NCBI GenBank assembly: GCA_964624465.1 | Contig: CAZUZD010000264.1 | Coordinates: forward strand, 1 to 8,984 | Reading direction: 5' to 3' | DNA: 8,984 bases | From: CAZUZD01 sp964624465 | GTDB taxonomy: Bacteria; Planctomycetota; Planctomycetia; Isosphaerales; Isosphaeraceae | In this document: piece by piece, positions 1-6,188 of the stretch | Position numbering within the stretch: position 1 is the stretch's first letter | Layout: the number at the start of each line of letters is the position of its first letter | Notes under the pieces: model-generated | What the model was told of the DNA's origin: nothing | The model's database searches: none | What the model saw: the letters and a program-made list of their open reading frames with translations, nothing else | Translations under genes and position numbers: made by a program

Positions 1-449
1 GCAGCATGGGCTCGGTCGTCGGCGAGAAGCTGACGCGGGCCATCGAGCACGCCACCGCGCACAAGCTGCCGCTGGTCATCGTCAGCGGCTCGGGTGGTGG
101 CGCCCGGATGCACGAGGGGATCTACTCCCTGATGCAGATGGCCAAGGTCTCGGCCGCCCTGGCGCGGTTCCGCGAGGCCGGCGGCTTCTACATGAGCGTG
201 CTCACGCACCCGACGATGGGCGGTGTCGCCGCCAGCTTCGCCACCCAGGGCGACGTGATCCTGGCCGAGCCCAAGGCCCTGATCGGGTTCGCCGGCCCCA
301 AGGTCATCCAGCAGACCGTGCGCGTGAAGCTGCCCGAGGGGTTCCAGACCAGCGAGTTCCTCCTCAAGCACGGCTTCATCGACCGCATCGTCCCCCGCTC
401 CGAACTGCGCCGCACCATCGCCGAGCTGCTCGACTACGTCGCCATCTGA
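1..449 (+). CDS. accD: Acetyl-CoA carboxylase carboxyltransferase subunit beta, C-terminal part (5' end outside window)
   Basis: This is the beta half of the carboxyltransferase of acetyl-CoA carboxylase, which moves the carboxyl group from carboxybiotin (on AccB) to acetyl-CoA to give malonyl-CoA, the first committed step of fatty-acid synthesis; it pairs with AccA in the cytoplasm. About 148 residues are visible, reading from base 3. They show the family's crotonase-like core: MGSVVGEKLTRAIE, then GGGARMHEGIYSLMQMAK (CoA-carboxylate binding, first oxyanion-hole glycines), HPTMGGVAASFA (second glycine-rich loop), EPKALIGFAGPKVI and LPEGFQTSEFLLKHGFIDRIV near the end. The N-terminal zinc-ribbon domain must lie upstream of the window. 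The glycine run before ARM appears one residue longer than in E. coli AccD. The gene ends at TGA 447-449 and is followed 27 bases later by a strong hairpin. Identification is secure; only completeness is limited. Confidence 0.96.
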   Translation, partial: SMGSVVGEKLTRAIEHATAHKLPLVIVSGSGGGARMHEGIYSLMQMAKVSAALARFREAGGFYMSVLTHPTMGGVAASFATQGDVILAEPKALIGFAGPKVIQQTVRVKLPEGFQTSEFLLKHGFIDRIVPRSELRRTIAELLDYVAI

Positions 450-476
450 CGCCGGTGCCCTGGTGTCGTCTGGAGA

Positions 477-504
477 GTGGATCAGCCGCCTGCGGCTGAT
501 CCAC
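477..504 (+). terminator. Perfect hairpin downstream of accD, probable terminator
   Basis: The arms GTGGATCAGCCGC and GCGGCTGATCCAC are exact reverse complements, 13 pairs with only CT between them; a 12-pair stem with a CCTG loop is more realistic. It begins 27 bases after the accD stop and lies before the probable promoter of the next gene. There is no T-run after it, so it would be a U-less terminator or an mRNA 3'-end stabiliser rather than a classical intrinsic terminator. Confidence 0.55.
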
Positions 505-546
505 CCGACGGGAAGCGGCTTCGCGGGGTCGGCGATCGCGCGGCGT

Positions 547-576
547 TTGCAGCAGCGATCGCTGATGCGGTACAGT
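547..576 (+). promoter_or_regulatory. Possible sigma-70-type promoter for the Tat-signal protein gene
   Basis: TTGCAG at 547-552 and TACAGT at 571-576 are separated by 18 bases, an acceptable -35/-10 arrangement in an otherwise GC-rich spacer. Transcription would start near 583, giving a leader of about 70 bases before the ATG at 653. Both boxes differ from consensus, so this is only a candidate. Confidence 0.33.
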
Positions 577-652
577 GCCCGATGGGTCGGACCGGCGCCC
601 GGACGCGGTGGCGGGGCGGATGCGGCCCGTTCCCTCTCCCGGAGCGACCGCG

Positions 653-2182
653 ATGGCCATCCCCCTGCAGCGGCGGCAGTTCTTGCGCTCGGCGACGGCC
701 CTGGGCCTGGGGGCCGGCCTGATCGGCCCGGGGACCCTGGGGGCGCTCGGGGCGGCCCGGCGGGCGGACGACCTGACGGTCGGGCCCGACGCGGTGCGGT
801 TCCGGCCCGAGATCGAGCCGGTCGTGCGCTGGATCGAGGAGGTGCCGCGCGAGCAGGCCCTGGAGCGGGCCATCGCCGAGCTCAAGGGCGGCCTGCCGTA
901 CCGCGACCTGATGGCCGGCGTGTTCCTGGCGGCGATCCGCAACATCAAGCCCCGGCCGGTCGGCTTCAAGTTCCACGCGGTGATGGTCGTCCACTCGGCG
1001 CACCTGATCGCGGAGTCGGCCCCGGCCGACGACCAGCTCCTGCCGCTGCTCTGGGCGCTCGACAACTTCAAGGGCTCGCAGCTCCAGGACATCAAGGAGG
1101 GGGACTGGACCCTCAACGGGGTCGACGAGGCCCGGCTCCCGACCCCGACCCGGGCGAAGGCCGAGCTGGTCGGGGCGCTCGACGCCTGGGACGCCGACCG
1201 CGCCGACGCCGCCACCGCCGCGCTCTGCCGGTCGGCCGGCGCGGCCGAGGTGATGGAGCCGTTCTGGCGCGCCGGGCTCCGCGACCACCGGAACATCGGC
1301 CACAAGGCGATCTTCGCCGCCCAGTGCTGGCGCACGCTCCAGACCATCGGCTGGCCGCACGCCGAGCCCGTGCTGCGATCGCTGGCCTTCGGCGTGCTCG
1401 ACCGCCAGGGGGATGCGGGCACGAGCTGCGAGGGCCCGTACGAGGCGAACCTCGAACATGCCCGCCAGCTCCGCGACGACTGGGCCCGCGGCCGCCTCGA
1501 CGCCGGCGCCACCACCAGCCTGCTCGACACCCTCCGCTCGGCGGCGCCCGAGGACGCCTCGGCCCAGGCGCTCAAGCTGCTCAACGACGGCGTCGCGCCG
1601 GGATCGATCTGGGACGCGGTGAGCCTCGGGGCCAGCGAGCTGCTGATCCGCAACCCGGGCATCGTGTCGCTGCACGCCATGACCTCGGCCAACGCGCTCC
1701 ACTACATCGCCGGCGCCAGCGGCGACGACACGAACCGGCGGCTGGCCCTGTTGCAGGCCGTGGGCTGGCTACCGCTGTTCCGCGAGCGGATCCAGAACCC
1801 GTCGCCGCAGCGGATCGACGCCCTCGAGGCGATCGAGCCCGAGGCGGCCGGCCCCGAGGCCGTGGGCGCGATCTTCGCCGAGTCGACGGGCAATCCCCAG
1901 CGGGCGGCCGCGCTGGCGCTGGGGTACGTCGGGCGCGGCGGGTCCGTCGAGGACCTGTTCGCGGGGGCCCGCACCATGATCGTCCGCAAGGCCCGCGACA
2001 GCCACCAGTTCAAGTACGGCGCCGCCGCCTGGGAAGAGAACCGGCTCGCCGCCGACCCGAAGTGGCGCGCCCCGCTCGCCGCCGCCGCCCTCTACTACGT
2101 CCCCGGCGCCCGGGCCCCCGAGAGCCCCCTCCTGACCGACGCCCGCGCCGCCGTCGCCGAGGTCTACCGCCCCCGCCGCTGA
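653..2182 (+). CDS. Secreted Tat-signal protein of unknown function with two homologous halves
   Basis: The predicted protein has 509 residues. It begins with a twin-arginine signal (RRQFLRS, residues 7-13, then a hydrophobic stretch to about residue 35), so it is probably exported folded across the cytoplasmic membrane. The ATG at 653 is chosen because GGAG (641-644) lies 8 bases upstream and the twin-arginine motif follows directly; upstream in-frame starts would add an unlikely Arg/Pro-rich extension. The mature part looks mainly helical. Its two halves share motifs at matching spacing: HA-x7-H-[LY]-IA at H108/H117 and at H341/H350, each followed by DD (126-127, 358-359), and H-x8-W at H217-W226 and H451-W460. 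The gap from second to third histidine is 100 residues in one half and 101 in the other. I do not recognise the family. The C-terminal half faintly recalls questin-oxidase-like (AflY/DUF4243) proteins, from memory only. It is flanked by hairpins and appears monocistronic. Confidence 0.87.
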   Translation: MAIPLQRRQFLRSATALGLGAGLIGPGTLGALGAARRADDLTVGPDAVRFRPEIEPVVRWIEEVPREQALERAIAELKGGLPYRDLMAGVFLAAIRNIKPRPVGFKFHAVMVVHSAHLIAESAPADDQLLPLLWALDNFKGSQLQDIKEGDWTLNGVDEARLPTPTRAKAELVGALDAWDADRADAATAALCRSAGAAEVMEPFWRAGLRDHRNIGHKAIFAAQCWRTLQTIGWPHAEPVLRSLAFGVLDRQGDAGTSCEGPYEANLEHARQLRDDWARGRLDAGATTSLLDTLRSAAPEDASAQALKLLNDGVAPGSIWDAVSLGASELLIRNPGIVSLHAMTSANALHYIAGASGDDTNRRLALLQAVGWLPLFRERIQNPSPQRIDALEAIEPEAAGPEAVGAIFAESTGNPQRAAALALGYVGRGGSVEDLFAGARTMIVRKARDSHQFKYGAAAWEENRLAADPKWRAPLAAAALYYVPGARAPESPLLTDARAAVAEVYRPRR

Positions 2183-2190
2183 GCGGGGGC
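2169..2190 (+). terminator. GC hairpin overlapping the stop codon of the Tat-signal protein gene
   Basis: GCCCCCGC (2169-2176) pairs perfectly with GCGGGGGC (2183-2190), 8 G:C pairs around a 6-base loop that contains the TGA stop. No T-run follows. It may work with the larger inverted repeat at 2227-2283 to end transcription. Confidence 0.35.
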
Positions 2191-2226
2191 CGGCCCCGGA
2201 GTGGAGAGTGTCAGCGCTGCCCTGAG

Positions 2227-2283
2227 CTCCGAATCCGGTGTGCCGTGGCCAGAGCGGAGCGTGGCCACGCCGACGATTCGGAG
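2227..2283. terminator. Nested inverted repeat between convergent genes, possible bidirectional terminator
   Basis: The outer arms CTCCGAATC (2227-2235) and GATTCGGAG (2275-2283) are perfect complements. The inner arms CGTGGCCA (2244-2251) and TGGCCACG (2262-2269) are also perfect, with a 10-base loop. The two stems stack into one long hairpin with an asymmetric internal loop. It lies between the convergent ends of the Tat protein gene and rnhA, where a two-way terminator is expected. Confidence 0.45.
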
Positions 2284-2362
2284 GCCGCCGACCCGGCGCC
2301 TCAGATTTCGCCGCACGGGTTCGCTCGACGAACACCGCGGCAGGGCCGTCGGCACGCCGCGT

Positions 2363-2854
2363 TCAGCGGCGGGAGCCGGACTTGAGGGCGCGGTAGGCGG
2401 CGACGGCCATGCGGTCGCACTGCTCGTTCTCGGGGTGGCCGTTGTGCCCGAGCACGTGCGTGACGGTGACGGAGTGGCGGTCGGCCAGCTCGTCGAGCTG
2501 GCGCCAGAGGTCCTCGTTGGAGACGGGCTTGAGCTGGCCGTTCTCCTTGCGCTTCCAGCCGTTGGCCTTCCAGCGCGGCATCCACTCGATGAGGCCCTTG
2601 GCCACGTACTGGCTGTCGGTGACGACCTCGACCTGGCAGGTCCGCTTCAGCGAGGCGAGGCCCTCGATGACGCCGGTCAGCTCCATGCGGTTGTTCGTGG
2701 TCGTGGGCTCGGCGCCCGAGGCCTCGCGGCTCTGGCCGCTGGCCGGGTGGCGGAGGATGTACGCCCAGCCCCCGGGCCCGGGGTTGCCGCTGCAGGCGCC
2801 GTCGGTGAACAGCCGCACGAAGTCGGCCGGCGCGTCGGGTTCGGGTGCCGTCAT
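2363..2854 (-). CDS. rnhA: Ribonuclease HI
   Basis: RNase HI cuts the RNA strand of RNA-DNA hybrids, removing R-loops and primer remnants; it acts in the cytoplasm with Mg2+. The product has 163 residues, close to the usual ~155. All four carboxylates of the active site are present by motif: D18 in TDGACSGNPGPGG, E58 in TTNNRMELTGVIEGL, D80 in VVTDSQYV and D147 in GHPENEQCDRMA; H137 matches the catalytic-loop histidine of the E. coli enzyme. The segment WMPRWKANGWKRKENGQLKPVSNEDLW (91-117) is the basic substrate-binding handle region. The ATG at 2854 has no clear Shine-Dalgarno sequence, but the protein starts only a few residues before the first beta strand, so no longer start is needed. It lies on the same strand 238 bases downstream of lexA, and it converges with the Tat protein gene. 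Confidence 0.95.
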   Translation of the reverse strand: MTAPEPDAPADFVRLFTDGACSGNPGPGGWAYILRHPASGQSREASGAEPTTTNNRMELTGVIEGLASLKRTCQVEVVTDSQYVAKGLIEWMPRWKANGWKRKENGQLKPVSNEDLWRQLDELADRHSVTVTHVLGHNGHPENEQCDRMAVAAYRALKSGSRR

Positions 2855-2922
2855 GGCCGTTGTGGTGCCATCCAGGGTGACGGGGCAGGGGGGCGTGGCC
2901 CGGCCGGGCTCGCCGGGGCGAT

Positions 2923-2949
2923 CTCCCCGGCCGATCCGTCGGCGGGGAG
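2923..2949 (-). terminator. Hairpin in the lexA-rnhA spacer
   Basis: CTCCCCG plus CCGA (2923-2934, with one bulged G at 2930) pairs with TCGG plus CGGGGAG (2939-2949) around a TCCG loop, giving 11 base pairs. It sits 143 bases after the lexA stop and about 69 bases before the rnhA start. It may separate lexA transcripts from rnhA or fold in the rnhA leader. There is no T-run on either side. Confidence 0.35.
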
Positions 2950-3074
2950 AGATCGAGGCGAGTGGAGCTTACCCGAAGCGCCCAGCCCGGTCAGCGCCAG
3001 CCCGGCCGGAACCCCGGCCGTCGGTGCAACGCCGGGGGACGGGATGGGATCTGACGGCCCGGGGTGCCCGAAGG

Positions 3075-3086
3075 CCCGGATCCGGG
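3075..3086. repeat. 12-base perfect palindrome just after the lexA stop
   Basis: CCCGGATCCGGG reads the same on both strands and lies 6 bases past the lexA stop codon (TCA on + at 3093-3095). It is too compact to fold well by itself, having no loop bases. It may form part of the lexA 3' end or be chance in such GC-rich DNA. Confidence 0.4.
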
Positions 3087-3092
3087 AACAGC

Positions 3093-3701
3093 TCAGTACT
3101 TGCGGACGACGCCGACGAGGATGCCGAGCACCTTGACGTTGTCGCGGTAAATCGGCTGCATGGTGGCGTTGGCCGGCTCGAGGCGGATGCGGTTCTTCTC
3201 GCGGTAGAACCGCTTGAGGGTGGCCCCGCCGTCGTCGTCGAGCACCGCGGCGATCTGGCCGTCGCGGGCGGTCTCCTGGCTGCGGATGATCACGTAGTCG
3301 CCGTCGGCGATGTGCAGGTCGATCATCGACTCGCCGGTGACCTGGAGCACGAAATTTTCCTCGCTCTGCTCCCACTCCTCGATACCGAACTCCTCGGCGT
3401 CCTCGACGGCCTCCAGCGGCAGGCCGGCGGCGATCCGGCCGCGAAATTTGAGGGTGCTGACGGACGACGGGCTGGCCGGGTCCTGCAGGAGCTGGATCGC
3501 CCGCGACATGTTGGCTTCGCGGTGGATCAGGCCCTTCTTCTGGAGGGCCTTGAGGTGGCACATGACCCCGTTGGGGCTCTTGATGTCGAACTGGGTGCCG
3601 ATCTCGCGCACGGTCGGGCCATAGCCGCGATTCTGGATCTTCTCGCGGATGAACTCGTAGATCTCACGCTGGCGGTCGGTCAAGGCGACGAGGTCGGCCA
3701 T
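3093..3701 (-). CDS. lexA: LexA repressor, SOS-response regulator
   Basis: LexA represses DNA-damage genes and inactivates itself by self-cleavage when stimulated by RecA filaments. The product has 202 residues, the normal length. The N-terminal winged helix-turn-helix (about 1-65) contains LTDRQREIYEFI, GYGPTVREIG and SPNGVMCHLKALQKKGLI. The C-terminal S24-type protease domain carries the cleavage bond A92-G93 in GRIAAGLPLEA, the nucleophile S125 in VTGESMIDLHIADGDYV, and the general-base lysine K163 in ATLKRFYREK. The ATG at 3701 is preferred because GGGAG (3711-3715 on +) lies 9 bases upstream and the alignment begins there; the 38-residue upstream extension is Pro/Arg-rich and not LexA-like. 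Autoregulation is usual for lexA, and the AT-rich stretch at 3805-3855 is the likely control region, but no textbook SOS box is present. Its operator specificity cannot be read from the sequence. Confidence 0.96.
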   Translation of the reverse strand: MADLVALTDRQREIYEFIREKIQNRGYGPTVREIGTQFDIKSPNGVMCHLKALQKKGLIHREANMSRAIQLLQDPASPSSVSTLKFRGRIAAGLPLEAVEDAEEFGIEEWEQSEENFVLQVTGESMIDLHIADGDYVIIRSQETARDGQIAAVLDDDGGATLKRFYREKNRIRLEPANATMQPIYRDNVKVLGILVGVVRKY

Positions 3702-3806
3702 GGTTGCGGGCTCCCGCGGTCGGCTGGGGCAGGGGGCGAGTGGGAACAGGGCGGGTGAACGCGCGGCACCAGGGCACGGACGATCACCCCTGTCCCTTTG
3801 CCCGCT

Positions 3807-3854
3807 AATGTACAAAGGGCGGCTAGCGCACGCGAGAACATTTTGCGCTTTTTT
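3807..3854 (-). promoter_or_regulatory. Probable lexA promoter/operator region
   Basis: This is the most AT-rich patch of the lexA upstream gap. Read on the minus strand it has an A-rich block (AAAAAAGCGCAAAATGTTCT, 3835-3854), then TACATT (3807-3812) as a possible -10 box preceded by TG. No -35 match occurs at proper spacing. Candidate operator elements are a GAACAT half-site (3837-3842 on +), like one arm of the Gram-positive SOS box, and the inverted repeat AGCGCA-N13-TGCGCT (3825-3849). On the plus strand that repeat is followed by five more Ts (3850-3854), so it could also terminate rightward transcription. The assignment rests mainly on position and composition. Confidence 0.35.
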
Positions 3855-3887
3855 CCGCCGTGCCCCAGCCCGCCGGGGCGGCCGGGG

Positions 3888-5195
3888 TCACTGGATCGGC
3901 GGGGGCTGCGCGGTGCTGGCCTCGGGCGGCTTGCCCAGCGGCTTGTCGGGGAACTGCTCGCCGAGGGTCTTCCAGATCGACTCCAGGCCGTAGCCGGTGG
4001 CGATCAGGGTGCCGTCGCGGCCGACCAGGAGCTTCAGGGGCACGAAGGTGACGCCGAAGCGGTCCTCCAGCGGGGTCGGGCCGGGGGGCGGGCCGGGCGG
4101 GGGCTGGTCGGGGTTGGCCGGATCGGCGGCCGGCGGTTCGGGGGGGGCGACGACGAGCTGGGTCCAGTCGAGCGCCTTCTCCTTGAGGAACTTGCGGAGC
4201 ACGGCCAGGTCGCGGTCGACCGAGACGCTGACCAGCTCGAAGCCGTCGGGGCCGAGTTCCTTGCGGAGCCGCTTGAGCTCGGGCAGCTCGGCCGCGCAGG
4301 GGCCGCACCAGGTGGCCCAGAAGTCGATCAACACGACCTTGCCCTTGAGGCTGGCCAGGTCGAACGGCTGGCCGTCGGCCGTGTTCGCCTTGAAGTCGTC
4401 GACGGGCTTGCCGAGCAGGGCGAGCCGGTAGGCGTTGCCGGGGGCGAACTGGGCCTCGGGCGTGTCCGGGAACTTCTCGATCAGGATCCGGTAGACGGCC
4501 AGGGCCCGGTCGGTCTTGCCCAGGCGCTCGGCCAGGGGGCCGAGCTGGCCCAGGATCTTGGGCGTGTCGGGATAGGGGGGATCGGCCTGCCCCAGGGCCA
4601 AGCCGGCGGCGGTGAGCTTGTCGACCCGCTCGTTGAGGTCGGGGATGACCTGCTCGCTGACGGTGAACAGGGTGTCGGCCTTGGCGAAGGCGGCCATGGT
4701 CGACACCCGGCTGTTCGGGAACCGCTCGATGATCGTGTCGGCAGCGTTCAGGAACCGGTCGAGGGTGGCGCGGTCCTTGTCGGCCTCGAGCCGTTCGCGG
4801 AGCGCCGTCAGCCAGGTGGTGGCGGCGCGCTCCTGGAGGCTGACCGGCAGGTTCGGCTTGGCGGTCAGGGCGGCCGAGGTGCCGATCATGGCCTCGTTGT
4901 AGGCCAGCCGGGCGGCCCGGGCGCGGGCCGGGCTGGGCTCGTTAATCTGGGCGAACTGGGCCGACATCATCTCGATGTGACGGACCAGGTCCTCGGCCTC
5001 GCCATCGGTCATGGTCTCGTAGAGGCCGCGGGGGGCGTCCGAGCCCGTGGCGACGGCGGGATCGGCGGTGCCGGGCTGGCCGCAGCCGGCGGCCAGGAGG
5101 GCCAGGGCCAGCGCCCCGAGCCAGGGCCGGGGGCGTCGCCGGGCGGCGGGGCGGGCGGCGGCGGCCGCCCGCGGGGAGGGTCGGAGAGCGTCCAT
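3888..5195 (-). CDS. Lipoprotein with TPR-like helices and C-terminal TlpA/ResA-like thioredoxin domain
   Basis: The predicted product has 435 residues. An Arg-rich start and a hydrophobic stretch (25-36) end in LAAGC, a lipobox with C38 as the likely lipidated residue, so it should be anchored to an envelope membrane facing outward from the cytoplasm. Residues 60-260 look helical and include two TPR-like pieces with an 'ERFPNS'/'EKFPDT' turn (about 145-175 and 228-258). The redox domain starts near 264; FWATWCGPC holds the C297/C300 pair, and P386 in GVTFVP is the expected cis-proline. A proline-rich insert (about 350-376) splits the fold before the cis-proline and is not usual in TlpA or ResA. 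Likely role: thiol-disulfide exchange in the envelope; the partner is unknown. The ATG at 5195 is chosen for the signal sequence; its Shine-Dalgarno is weak. It is divergent from the PIG-L gene, 172 bases apart. Confidence 0.88.
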   Translation of the reverse strand: MDALRPSPRAAAAARPAARRRPRPWLGALALALLAAGCGQPGTADPAVATGSDAPRGLYETMTDGEAEDLVRHIEMMSAQFAQINEPSPARARAARLAYNEAMIGTSAALTAKPNLPVSLQERAATTWLTALRERLEADKDRATLDRFLNAADTIIERFPNSRVSTMAAFAKADTLFTVSEQVIPDLNERVDKLTAAGLALGQADPPYPDTPKILGQLGPLAERLGKTDRALAVYRILIEKFPDTPEAQFAPGNAYRLALLGKPVDDFKANTADGQPFDLASLKGKVVLIDFWATWCGPCAAELPELKRLRKELGPDGFELVSVSVDRDLAVLRKFLKEKALDWTQLVVAPPEPPAADPANPDQPPPGPPPGPTPLEDRFGVTFVPLKLLVGRDGTLIATGYGLESIWKTLGEQFPDKPLGKPPEASTAQPPPIQ

Positions 5196-5340
5196 GGGTG
5201 TCGGTCGATCCGCGGGTCGGGTCGGGAGGGATGGGACGGATGAGGACGGGACGTCGCGCCGACCGCCGGGGAGCCGCCTTGCCGCCGCCGGGGCGGGGCG
5301 GTACAGGGGGGACCTGGCGCCGGGGCGCGACGCCTCGCAG

Positions 5341-5346
5341 TATAAC
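5341..5346 (+). promoter_or_regulatory. Possible -10 box (TATAAC) before the PIG-L gene
   Basis: TATAAC is a near-consensus -10 hexamer in a stretch otherwise almost all G and C. It would give a start near 5353, just before the ribosome site AGGAG at 5357-5361. No good -35 box is found 15-19 bases upstream, so support is limited. The 172-base gap 5196-5367 should also hold the divergent promoter of the lipoprotein gene, for which no motif stands out. Confidence 0.28.
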
Positions 5347-5367
5347 GCCCGCCGACAGGAGCCCGCC

Positions 5368-6162
5368 ATGTCCGTGACCGCCCCCGCCGCCCCCGCCGCC
5401 CCGGTCCGCGTGCTCGCGATCCACGCCCACCCCGACGACATCGAGTTCCAGTGCGCCGGCACCCTGGCCCTGCTGCGACGCGCCGGCCACCACGTCAGCA
5501 TCGCCACCATGACCCCCGGCGACTGCGGCAGCGCCGAGCACGACGCCGACGCCATCGCGCGGATCCGCCGCGACGAGGCCCGCCGCGCCGCCGCCGAGAT
5601 CGGCGCCGACTACCTCTGCCTGGAGTTCCGCGACCTGGCGATCTTCTCCGACGACGAGTCGCGCCGCCGGGTCGTCGAGGCCCTGCGCCGCACCCGACCC
5701 GACCTGATCCTGACCGCCCCGCCGTCGGACTACCTCGCCGACCACGAGGCGACCTCGGTGCTCGTGCGCGACGCCTGCTTCTGCGCCAGCGTGCCCAACT
5801 ACGCCACCCGCCAGTGGGACCCCGCCCCGGCGCTGGAGCGGATCCCCCACCTGTACCTCGTCGACCCCCTGGGTGGCCACGACCGCGACGGCACCCCGAT
5901 CACGCCCGACTTCCTCGTCGACGTCACCGCCGTCTACCCCGCCAAGCGCGCCATGCTGGCCTGCCACGCCAGCCAGCGGAACTGGCTCCTGAAGCAGCAC
6001 GGCATCGACGAGTACATGGACCTGCAGGAGCGCTGGAGCCGGGCCCGGGGAGCGGCCCTGGGCGTCGAGCACGCCGAGGGGTTCCGCCTCTACCGGGGCC
6101 ATCCGTACCCGACCGACAACCGGCTGCTGGAGCTGCTCGGTCAGTCCGGCGGGAAGGGCTGA
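5368..6162 (+). CDS. PIG-L/LmbE family zinc-dependent deacetylase
   Basis: This family removes acetyl groups from N-acetylglucosamine-type sugars; relatives include BshB (bacillithiol), MshB (mycothiol) and antibiotic deacetylases. The 264-residue product shows the family signature AIHAHPDDIEFQCAGTLALL near the start. H21 and D24 are zinc ligands, D23 is the likely catalytic base, and H126 in SDYLADHEAT is the expected third ligand. GDCGS (52-55) and LEFRDLAIF (85-93) also fit the family. Its length is typical and it has no signal peptide, so it should act in the cytoplasm. The ATG at 5368 is well supported by AGGAG (5357-5361) six bases upstream; the Ala/Pro-rich first 12 residues are unconserved lead-in. 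No bacillithiol partner (BshA or BshC) is in the window, so the substrate stays open. It appears monocistronic and converges closely with the DUF6265-like gene, 21 bases apart. Confidence 0.92.
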   Translation: MSVTAPAAPAAPVRVLAIHAHPDDIEFQCAGTLALLRRAGHHVSIATMTPGDCGSAEHDADAIARIRRDEARRAAAEIGADYLCLEFRDLAIFSDDESRRRVVEALRRTRPDLILTAPPSDYLADHEATSVLVRDACFCASVPNYATRQWDPAPALERIPHLYLVDPLGGHDRDGTPITPDFLVDVTAVYPAKRAMLACHASQRNWLLKQHGIDEYMDLQERWSRARGAALGVEHAEGFRLYRGHPYPTDNRLLELLGQSGGKG

Positions 6163-6188
6163 GGGCGTCCCCGGGCCCTTCGCTCAGC
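6153..6188. terminator. Overlapping inverted repeats joining two convergent stop codons
   Basis: GAAGGGC (6153-6159) pairs with GCCCTTC (6175-6181), and GCTGA (6159-6163) with TCAGC (6184-6188). These arms include the stop codons of both the PIG-L gene and the DUF6265-like gene. The 21-base gap leaves no room for separate terminators, so this is a plausible shared 3' end. Stems are short and no T-run is present. Confidence 0.3.

Noticed and set aside
653..2182. Firm assignment of the Tat protein to the questin-oxidase-like family
   Set aside because: The resemblance around the second HA motif and the C-terminal His/Lys segment is weak and from memory; a profile search would be needed.
376..2385. 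Long open frames on both strands over the Tat protein gene (for example 463-2385 + and 482-1702 -)
   Set aside because: They are Arg/Ala/Pro-rich shadows produced by high GC content. Only the 653-2182 frame has a signal peptide, a ribosome site and protein-like composition.
2409..3758. 449-residue plus-strand open frame across rnhA and lexA
   Set aside because: It is antisense to two clearly identified genes with intact catalytic motifs and has no recognisable domain.
3825..3854. Inverted repeat plus T-run as a plus-strand intrinsic terminator
   Set aside because: No plus-strand gene lies upstream that would need it, and the stem is only 6 pairs with a 13-base loop. A role in lexA control is more likely, so it is listed there.
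3798..5243. 481-residue plus-strand open frame opposite the redox lipoprotein
   Set aside because: It is Gly/Ala/Glu-rich, the mirror of GC-rich codons on the other strand; the minus frame has a lipobox and a CGPC motif.
5368..6162. Assigning the PIG-L gene as bshB (bacillithiol synthesis)
   Set aside because: The zinc motif is shared by many deacetylases, and no bshA or bshC is present in the window, so a specific gene symbol is not supported.
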